A stretch of 64,000 bases of DNA from Nannocystis bainbridge (lineage in GTDB: Bacteria; Myxococcota_A; Polyangia; Nannocystales; Nannocystaceae), in assembly GCF_028368995.1 (NCBI RefSeq), contig NZ_JAQNDL010000001.1:3064001-3128000 (forward strand), in the 5' to 3' direction. Each line of letters begins with the position of its first letter. Positions within the stretch are counted from its first letter, which is position 1. The notes beneath the pieces were generated by a model. The model saw only the letters and a program-made list of their open reading frames with translations, was not told the DNA's origin and did no database searches. A program made the position numbers and the translations under genes. This document shows positions 52,473-61,702 of this stretch, piece by piece.

Positions 52473-53342
52473 ATGCCCCGCACCACCGTCGTCGCCTCGC
52501 TCCTCCTCGCCTCCGTCGCCGCCCTCGCCGCTTGCAGCAAGCACTCCGACGTGGCCAGCCTGAACGCCCCCGAGTCGTCCGGCTACACGCCCGCGGGCGC
52601 CCAGTTCGAGGCAGCCAACGCGGCCGACGCCCCCGCCCCGATGGCCCCGAGCAAGGGCGAGGCGAGCGTGAGCGGCGAGCTCGCCGAACGCGAGCGGTCG
52701 CGCGGCATCGGCACCGCTTATGGCGAGCAACGCTCGAGCTCGGTGCGCGGCACCCGGTTCGAACGCGCCGACGCCTACAACCCCGATCTGGTGCTCAGCC
52801 TGCGCTACAACGACGCCGCGGGGGTCCAGCAGATCGCCCAGCACAAGACCGGCTCGCCCTACCTCTTGCCGGCGAGCCGCCAGAGCGACGCCGTCAGCGT
52901 CGTCCTGCGCGACGAGTCCGGCTCGCCGCTGTCGGCCGCGCAGGTCGGCAGCGATGTCTACGCGATCGGGGAGATCGGTGCACGCTACTCGATCGGCGTC
53001 GAGAACCACACGGGCCAGCGCCTGGAGGTCGTGGCCTCGGTCGACGGCCTCGACGTGCTCGACGGCGCCGAGGCTGATTTCCACAAGCGCGGCTACGTGG
53101 TCGCCCCATACACCAGCTTCGCCATCGAGGGCTGGCGGACCTCCGACGACACGGTCGCCGCCTTCCGCTTCAGCGACACCGACGCCGGCTACGCGGCGCA
53201 GATGGGCAAGCCCCGCAACATCGGCGTCATCGGCGTCGCCTTCTTCCGCGAGTCCGGCCACGACGATCTGCTACGCCGCGACTCCGCCGACCCGTTCCCC
53301 AACCGCTACGCGCCGCCGCCGCCGTCCTACCGCGGCTACTGA
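52473..53342 (+). CDS. lipoprotein of unknown function, 289 residues
   Basis: ATG 52473 with lipobox AALAAC. A polar low-complexity stretch (about 22-90) is followed by a beta-sandwich-like domain: VSVVLRDESGSPLSAAQVGSDVYAIGEIGARYSIGVENHTGQRLEVVASVDGLDVLDGAEADFHKRGYVVAPYTSFAIEGWRTSDDTVAAFRFSD is described here in words: alternating strands with a GYVVxPxxxxxIEGWR block and an AAFRFS strand. That block is shared by hypothetical lipoproteins in which it is often annotated as of unknown function. The C-terminus is Pro/Tyr rich. No enzymatic motif. Confidence 0.7.
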   Translation: MPRTTVVASLLLASVAALAACSKHSDVASLNAPESSGYTPAGAQFEAANAADAPAPMAPSKGEASVSGELAERERSRGIGTAYGEQRSSSVRGTRFERADAYNPDLVLSLRYNDAAGVQQIAQHKTGSPYLLPASRQSDAVSVVLRDESGSPLSAAQVGSDVYAIGEIGARYSIGVENHTGQRLEVVASVDGLDVLDGAEADFHKRGYVVAPYTSFAIEGWRTSDDTVAAFRFSDTDAGYAAQMGKPRNIGVIGVAFFRESGHDDLLRRDSADPFPNRYAPPPPSYRGY

Positions 53343-53458
53343 TCTTCCCGTGCAGGCGCCGACGACGCGCAGCCGCGAGGCGCGCGTCGATTTTTTTCCC
53401 GCGCACCTGTAACGGCGACAGCGAAGCGGGAACTCGAGCGGTGAAGGACGCACGCCTC

Positions 53459-55297
<1,839 letters not shown>

Positions 55298-55380
55298 GAC
55301 ATACTCACAGTTTCTCCTGGTCCTCCCAGGTGCACGCAAAAAGAGACCCTCGGGGTCCGCACCCGAAAGATCCCGTACCT

Positions 55381-55420
55381 TCAATGCATCACATGTCCAT
55401 TCGGACATACGCAGCATTGA
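55381..55420. repeat. CATG-14 hairpin inside a larger stem, upstream of the EF-Tu gene
   Basis: acatgtcc-attc-ggacatac (55391-55410) is enclosed by an outer perfect 7-bp pair, tcaatgc (55381-55387) and gcattga (55414-55420), with 3-base bulges on each side. It is 84 bp from the EF-Tu start. Confidence 0.75.
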
Positions 55421-55457
55421 GATCCCACGCGAAGATCCCGCCCGTCACCGGCGACCG

Positions 55458-55480
55458 CCGGCGTGAACGAATCACGCCGG
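55458..55480. repeat. hairpin in the gap before the EF-Tu gene
   Basis: ccggcgtga and tcacgccgg form a perfect 9-bp stem with loop acgaa. It lies in the 444-bp gap between the EF-Tu gene and the next minus-strand gene and could be a weak terminator for the latter or a leader element. Beyond it, 55481-55741 holds nothing I can support. Confidence 0.55.
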
Positions 55481-55741
55481 GCGCCGGCGCTCAGGCGCCG
55501 AAAACCTCGCAGACCGGGTCTGCCACCCGATCAAAGCGTCCTGCAGCTCGCCCGGAGCCGCCGCCTCAGGCGCACGACAAGTCCAGGAGCTGCGGCTGCG
55601 AGAGCGCGAGCTGCGACTGGACGATGCGGGTGGCGCGAAGCATGACGTCGCTCGAATAGCACGACCCCGCCGGGTCGTCAACTATCACCATAGCCGAATA
55701 CGACGACCGCGGAATCGCGCGGTCGCCCTGACGATCGGCGC

Positions 55742-56797
<1,056 letters not shown>

Positions 56798-56969
56798 CGG
56801 GGCCCAAACGTCGCACGGGATGCGCCGCCAGGGAAGAGGCCCGCGTCATCAGGCCCCCGCGGACGGCCGCGGCCGCCGGACCGCGCCCACGGTTTTTTCC
56901 CGCCGACCCGGGCCTTCCCCTCGCCTTGCCGGTTTTGCCGGCCGCGCCGACGCGGCATCATCGCCGCGC

Positions 56970-58580
56970 GTGCCCCTCAGGCTCCCCCCACCGCCAGCTC
57001 CGCCGCTGCGCCTGCGCCACAGCCTCGCCGCGCGAATCACCGCCCTCGTGGTCCTCGTGGTCATCACCAGCGGCGTCACCTCGCTGCTGATCATCCGCGA
57101 GCTCCGCGCCCTCAAGGTCAGCTTCGACCTCCTCACCATCATCTACGTCAAGTTCAACCAGGACCTCACCACCGCCTATCGCCAGTCGGTCCGCATCAGC
57201 ACCCACGCCCGCGAGCGCCGCGGCAGCGAGGTCCAGCGCCTCAGCTCCGGCCTCGAGGCCACCCTCGCCGAGGCCTTCGAGATGCGCGCCGAACAGGTCC
57301 AGCAGGCCCGCTCCGTGCTCGACAGCGCGATCGCCCACCCCGAGCGGCTCGGCGGCGAAGAGGCCGTCCGCACCCTCCGCGAATTCCGCGAGGTCCTGAG
57401 CCGGCTCGAGGACCTGGCAGCGGCCGCCGCCAACCAGAACCCGGCCGAGGCGCTGGCCGACGTGCGCACGCAGAACGAGATCAGCGAGCTGTTCCGTCGC
57501 CTCGACGAGCAGGTCTCGCGCGCGATCATCGACCTGCAGATCCAGGTCAGCGAGCGCGAGCGCGAAACCGAGCGGACCATCGCCCTGCTCGCCGCCGCCA
57601 CCGCCGTCATGGCCCTCCTCGCGGCCCTCGGCGTGATCTGGACCCTGCGGCCGCTGCGGCGCCTGGCGATCAGCGTGCGCCAGCTCGGCGAGGGCGACTG
57701 GGCCCAGCGGGTCGCCGCCCCCGGGGCCCTGCGCGGCGACGAGGTCGGCCGCCTCGCGCTCGAGTTCAACCACATGGCCGAGGCGCTGCAGGAGCGCGAG
57801 CGCCGGCTGATCCGCGGCGAGCGCCTGGCCGCCGTGGGCCAGCTCGCGGCCCAGGTCACGCACGAGATCCGCAACCCGCTGTCGAGCGTGGCCCTCAACG
57901 TCGAGCTGCTCGACGACGAGATCGCCTCGGCCAGCCCCGAGGCGCAGCAGCTCCTGCGCAAGATCACCGCCGAGATCGATCGCCTCACCGCGATCACCGA
58001 GGACTACCTCGGCCTGGCCCGCCGCAAGCCGCCCGAGCGCGTGCCGACCGACCTCGCGGCCGAGCTCCACAGCCTGGTCGACTTCATGGCCGAGGAGCTG
58101 GCCAGCGTCGGCGTCGAGGTCGTCGTCGAGGCGCCCGCGCCGGCGTGGGTGCTGGGCGACGCCGGCCAGCTGCGGCAGCTTTTCATGAACCTGCTGCGCA
58201 ACGCCCAGGAGGCGCTGGTCGGCAGCCGCGGCGGGTCCGCCGGCGATCTGGGCGACCTCGGCGATCTCCCCTCGGACCTCGCGCGGACCCCGAGGATCGC
58301 CGTGCGCCTGCGTCAGGGCCCGGAGGTCGTCCGCGTCCTCATCGAGGACAACGGCCCCGGCCTGCCGGTCGCCGACGTCGACAAGGTGTTCGAGGCCTTC
58401 TTCACGGCCAAGCCGCAAGGCACCGGCCTCGGGCTCTCGATCGTCCAGCAGCTCGCGCAGGACCACGAGGGCAGCGTGCGCGTGGCCGCCACCGGCCCCG
58501 AGGGCACCACCTTCGAGGTCCAGATCCCGGCTTGCGCTCCTCCGCCCCCCTCCGTATCCTCGGCGGGCGTACCCGTCTGA
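56970..58580 (+). CDS. membrane sensor histidine kinase
   Basis: 536 residues from GTG 56970. Two membrane helices (about 22-42 and 203-226) flank a 160-residue, mostly helical periplasmic domain. A HAMP domain (about 227-280) precedes the HisKA domain with phospho-accepting H298 in AAQVTHEIRNPLSSVALNVELLDD. The ATPase has N (LRNAQEAL), G1 (IEDNGPGLPVADVDKVFEAFFT) and G2 (GTGLGLSIVQQLA) boxes, NtrB-like. No response regulator is adjacent, so it is an orphan. The signal is unknown. Confidence 0.92.
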   Translation: MPLRLPPPPAPPLRLRHSLAARITALVVLVVITSGVTSLLIIRELRALKVSFDLLTIIYVKFNQDLTTAYRQSVRISTHARERRGSEVQRLSSGLEATLAEAFEMRAEQVQQARSVLDSAIAHPERLGGEEAVRTLREFREVLSRLEDLAAAAANQNPAEALADVRTQNEISELFRRLDEQVSRAIIDLQIQVSERERETERTIALLAAATAVMALLAALGVIWTLRPLRRLAISVRQLGEGDWAQRVAAPGALRGDEVGRLALEFNHMAEALQERERRLIRGERLAAVGQLAAQVTHEIRNPLSSVALNVELLDDEIASASPEAQQLLRKITAEIDRLTAITEDYLGLARRKPPERVPTDLAAELHSLVDFMAEELASVGVEVVVEAPAPAWVLGDAGQLRQLFMNLLRNAQEALVGSRGGSAGDLGDLGDLPSDLARTPRIAVRLRQGPEVVRVLIEDNGPGLPVADVDKVFEAFFTAKPQGTGLGLSIVQQLAQDHEGSVRVAATGPEGTTFEVQIPACAPPPPSVSSAGVPV

Positions 58581-58597
58581 GGTCGCACACCCGCCCC

Positions 58598-59386
58598 ATG
58601 CCCATCCGCTCGCTCGTCGCCTCCGCCCTGTTCGCCGTGGTCGCCTCGCTCGGCTGCAACTTCATCATGAACCCCGACGGCGACGGGATCTTCCGCTGCG
58701 ACAACGCGGACGACTGCGACGTCCCCCTGGCCGAGCACCTCTCCGACAAGCGCGGGCAGTCGAGCTGCGCCGCGGCCGGCGGCGGCGGCGGCGGCTTCAC
58801 CCAGAGCCAGGACAACAAGGTCTGCAGCATCCTCGACAAAGAGGACGTGAGCTGCAACCCGGCGCCCTACCTCGACGACGACAGCGTCCCGGTCGCCAAG
58901 ACCTACAACGACGCCCTCGACGAGGCCGCCGCGTACTCGTGCGCCCCCGAGCAGTACGGCAGCGCCGGCTGTCCGCCCAACGGCAGCGCCTGCAACGCCG
59001 GCCTGCAGGTCCGCACCTACGAGTCGCTGAGCGGCGACGCCGGCAACCCGGAGCAGACCGAGGTCAAGGTGTGCGCGCCCGAGGGCACCGCCGCCGTGAT
59101 CGGCAACAGCGCCCTGCGCGGCTTCGACGTGCTCGACCAGCACTGCCGCTCGTACTTCTGCGACGAGGACTTCGTGTGCAACCGCGGCAGCGGCACCAGC
59201 AGCGGCTGGCGCTGCGTCCGCTGCGACCCCGACCGCGCCTACGGCAACGGCGGCTGCGGCACCATGTACCTGCAGGGCGCCCCCTCGACGGTCTACACCG
59301 ACCCCAGCAAGTCCTGCGAGAGCGTCGCCGCCGCCGACAAGACCGACTTCGGCCCCGCCGTCCTCGCGCCGCCCCCGGCCCCCTGA
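58598..59386 (+). CDS. Cys-rich lipoprotein of unknown function, 262 residues
   Basis: ATG 58598. The signal ends ASLGC, a lipobox. The mature part begins NFIMNPDGDGIFRCDNADDCDVP, then several Cys pairs, a Gly run (GGGGGGF), and C-terminal Cys-rich segments (YFCDEDFVCNRGSG...CVRCDPDRAYGNGGCGTMY). It resembles other surface lipoproteins of this lineage in Cys spacing but no named domain is recognised. It starts 18 bp after the kinase gene in the same direction and may be part of its transcript. The longest palindromic array begins 16 bp after its stop. Confidence 0.72.
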   Translation: MPIRSLVASALFAVVASLGCNFIMNPDGDGIFRCDNADDCDVPLAEHLSDKRGQSSCAAAGGGGGGFTQSQDNKVCSILDKEDVSCNPAPYLDDDSVPVAKTYNDALDEAAAYSCAPEQYGSAGCPPNGSACNAGLQVRTYESLSGDAGNPEQTEVKVCAPEGTAAVIGNSALRGFDVLDQHCRSYFCDEDFVCNRGSGTSSGWRCVRCDPDRAYGNGGCGTMYLQGAPSTVYTDPSKSCESVAAADKTDFGPAVLAPPPAP

Positions 59387-59401
59387 GCCGTCGGCTCCGC
59401 T

Positions 59402-59499
59402 GCTGTCCCTGCGGACATGCCCCTCCGGGCATGTCCCTGCGAGCATGCCCCCGCGAGCATGTTCCTGCGAACATGTCCCTCCGGACATGCCCTTCGCGG
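59402..59499. repeat. CATG-14 array, the longest (six consecutive CATGs)
   Basis: CATG at 59416, 59430, 59444, 59458, 59472 and 59486, each exactly 14 bp after the last, with a decayed tetrad at 59402. Triplets around the 4-base loops: tcc-ctgc-gga, ccc-ctcc-ggg, tcc-ctgc-gag, ccc-ccgc-gag, ttc-ctgc-gaa, tcc-ctcc-gga, and a last decayed ccc-ttcg-cgg. Four are perfect, using four distinct base sets or loops. Confidence 0.95.
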
Positions 59500-59570
59500 C
59501 CCGTCCTGGCGCCCGCTCCGCGCGCCGCGGGCTTCCCGGCACGGACGAGCTCGGCTAGACTCGCCGGTCG

Positions 59571-60791
59571 ATGGCGGGCTCCTCTGGCGCTTCCGGACAT
59601 GTCCCTTCGGCCAGCCCGCCGCTGCTGCTGCTGCGCGGCGCCGAGGTGTTCGCCCCCGCCGCGCTCGGCGTCTGCGACGTCCTGCTCGCCGGCGGCAAGA
59701 TCGCCGCGATCGCCCCCGAGCTGCCGGCCCTCCCGCCCGAGCTCGCGGCCGTGCACGACCTCCGCGGCCACCGGCTGATCCCCGGCCTCATCGACGCCCA
59801 CGTCCACCTCATCGGCGGCGGCGGCGAGGCCGGCCCGAGCACCCGCGTCCCGCCGATCACCCTCAGCCAGCTCACCCGCGCCGGCATCACCTCCGTCGTC
59901 GGCGTCCTCGGCACTGACGGCACCACCCGCACCGTCGCCGACCTCGTCGCCCGCACCCTCGGCCTGCGCGACGAGGGCCTGTCCGCCTGGTGCTACACCG
60001 GCAGCTACGAGCTGCCCGTGCCCACGCTCACCGGCAGCGTGCGCCGCGACCTCGTGTTCGTCGACCCGATCATCGGCGTCGGCGAGCTGGCCCTGTCCGA
60101 CCACCGCTCCTCCCAGCCGACCCTCGACGAGCTGCTGCGGGTCGCCGCCGACGTCCACGTCGGCGGCATGATGGCGGGCAAGGCCGGCATCGTGCACCTG
60201 CACATGGGCGACGGCCTGCGCGGCCTCGACCTCGTGCGTCGGGCCCTCGACGTGAGCGAGCTGCCGCCGCGGGTGTTCCACCCGACCCACGTCAACCGCA
60301 ACCGGCGGCTGTTCATCGAGGCGGGCGAGCTCGTCGCGCGCGGCTGCAGCGTCGACGTCACCGCCTTCCCGCCCGAAGATGACCCCGGGGACAGCCTCTA
60401 CGCCGCCGACGCGATCGACCGCTGGATCGCGCAGGGCCTGCCGGTAAGCCGGCTCACGTGCTCCTCCGACGGGGCCGGCTGCATGCCGGTGTTCGACGGC
60501 CACGGGCACATCTGCGCCATGGACGTCGGCCGTCCGACCACCCTCAGCGACACCCTGACCGAGCTCCTGGCCCGCGGGCGGGACCTCGCCGAGGTCCTCC
60601 CGATCTTCACGGTCAACGTCGCCGACCTCCTGCGCCTCGGGCACAAGGGCCGGCTCGCCGCGGGGGCCGACGCCGACCTCGTCGCCCTCGACGACCACGG
60701 TCACATCGCCGGCGTGATCGCCCGGGGCAGGTGGCTGATCCAGGGCGGTCAAACAGTGGTATGCGGGCCCTTCGAGAGGTCTGCCTCGTGA
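59571..60791 (+). CDS. iadA: isoaspartyl dipeptidase (beta-aspartyl peptidase, M38 amidohydrolase)
   Basis: 406 residues from ATG 59571, with TAGACT 9 bp before. The amidohydrolase opening is LRGHRLIPGLIDAHVHLIGGGGEAGP: H77 and H79 are metal ligands and GGGGE is the IadA signature. SGSVRRDL-like TGSVRRDLVFVDPIIGVGELALSDHRSSQP and the metal Asp in TCSSDGAGCMPVFD also match IadA. It cleaves beta-Asp dipeptides such as beta-Asp-Arg, the product of cyanophycinase, which is the next gene and overlaps by four bases (GTGA). A palindromic repeat copy is read within its N-terminus (59599-59616). Confidence 0.92.
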   Translation: MAGSSGASGHVPSASPPLLLLRGAEVFAPAALGVCDVLLAGGKIAAIAPELPALPPELAAVHDLRGHRLIPGLIDAHVHLIGGGGEAGPSTRVPPITLSQLTRAGITSVVGVLGTDGTTRTVADLVARTLGLRDEGLSAWCYTGSYELPVPTLTGSVRRDLVFVDPIIGVGELALSDHRSSQPTLDELLRVAADVHVGGMMAGKAGIVHLHMGDGLRGLDLVRRALDVSELPPRVFHPTHVNRNRRLFIEAGELVARGCSVDVTAFPPEDDPGDSLYAADAIDRWIAQGLPVSRLTCSSDGAGCMPVFDGHGHICAMDVGRPTTLSDTLTELLARGRDLAEVLPIFTVNVADLLRLGHKGRLAAGADADLVALDDHGHIAGVIARGRWLIQGGQTVVCGPFERSAS

Positions 60792-61633
60792 GCCCAGCAC
60801 GCATCGAAGAGCACCACAGCCGCGGGTGGATCGTCCCTGTCGGCGGCGCCGAAGAGAAGGAGCAGGACCCGGTCATCCTCCGCCGCTTCGTCGAGATCAG
60901 CGGCGGGGCGGGCGCCCGGATCGCCGTCATTCCGACCGCCTCGCGCCTCGCCGACACCGGCGTCCGCTACGAAAAGATCTTCCGCCAGTTGGGCGCCCAC
61001 AGCGCTCGCGCCTTGCCGTTCGAGACCCGCGCCGACGCCGAGCGCGAGGACTGGCTCGGCATCCTCGAGCAGGCCACCGGCGTCTTCTTCACCGGCGGCA
61101 ACCAGCTGCAGCTCAGCACGATCCTCGGCGGCACCTCCGTCGCCCGCTCGATCCGCAAGCTCAACGCCCGCGGCGTCACGGTCGGCGGCACGTCCGCCGG
61201 CGCCGCGATTCTCTCCGAGCACATGATCGCCTTTGGCCAGGGGGGCGCGACCCCCAAGGCGGGTCTCGCATCGCTGGCGCCGGGCTTCGGCCTGACCAAC
61301 CGCGTCGTCATCGACCAGCACTTCCGCCAGCGCGACCGGCTGGGCAGACTGCTGTCGGTCCTCGCCTTCAACCCCTTCGCCGTCGGCATCGGCCTCGACG
61401 AAGACACCGCCGCCTTCCTCGGCCCTGACGACGTCATGCACGTCGACGGCGCCGGCGCCATCACCCTCGTGGACGTCGCCAACCTCGAGCACTCCTCGAT
61501 GGCCTTCGCGAAACCCGGTCAACCCATCTGTTTGACCGGCATCAAGCTGCATATCCTCACCAAGGGCGCGCGCTACAATTTCGTCACCCGCGAGGCCGTC
61601 CCGCCGCTGCCGCCGCCCGACGACGACGACTGA
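60788..61633 (+). CDS. cphB: cyanophycinase (S51 family)
   Basis: 281 residues from GTG 60788, which overlaps the stop of the dipeptidase gene and has an agagg site 8 bp before. An in-frame ATG at 60761 would add nine residues. The nucleophile S136 is in GGTSAGAAILS. FFTGGNQLQLSTILGGT and VIDQHFRQRDRLGRLLSVL are typical of the family. It breaks cyanophycin (an Asp backbone with Arg side chains) into beta-Asp-Arg dipeptides. It lies between iadA and cphA in the same direction. Confidence 0.95.
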   Translation: MSPARIEEHHSRGWIVPVGGAEEKEQDPVILRRFVEISGGAGARIAVIPTASRLADTGVRYEKIFRQLGAHSARALPFETRADAEREDWLGILEQATGVFFTGGNQLQLSTILGGTSVARSIRKLNARGVTVGGTSAGAAILSEHMIAFGQGGATPKAGLASLAPGFGLTNRVVIDQHFRQRDRLGRLLSVLAFNPFAVGIGLDEDTAAFLGPDDVMHVDGAGAITLVDVANLEHSSMAFAKPGQPICLTGIKLHILTKGARYNFVTREAVPPLPPPDDDD

Positions 61634-61684
61634 TCGATACTCACCTCGCGGCCTGCTGCTCTCCGCCTCTCCGGTCCACGACAA

Positions 61685-61701
61685 CCTGCCCCAAGGGACA
61701 T
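61685..61701. repeat. degenerate CATG-14 unit directly before cphA
   Basis: cctg-ccc-caag-gga-cat (61685-61701) ends one base before ATG 61703. The triplet pair has one mismatch. It occupies the ribosome-binding region, where no better Shine-Dalgarno is seen than aaggga at its centre. Confidence 0.55.
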
Positions 61702-61702
61702 C

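Noticed and set aside
55566..55690. Short minus-strand frame of about 41 codons before the EF-Tu gene
   Set aside because: No signal, domain or ribosome-binding site, and no clear codon bias; not enough support.
59402..59499. CRISPR array
   Set aside because: The 14-bp period, variable palindromic units and absence of spacers of 25-40 bp exclude it; no cas gene is present.
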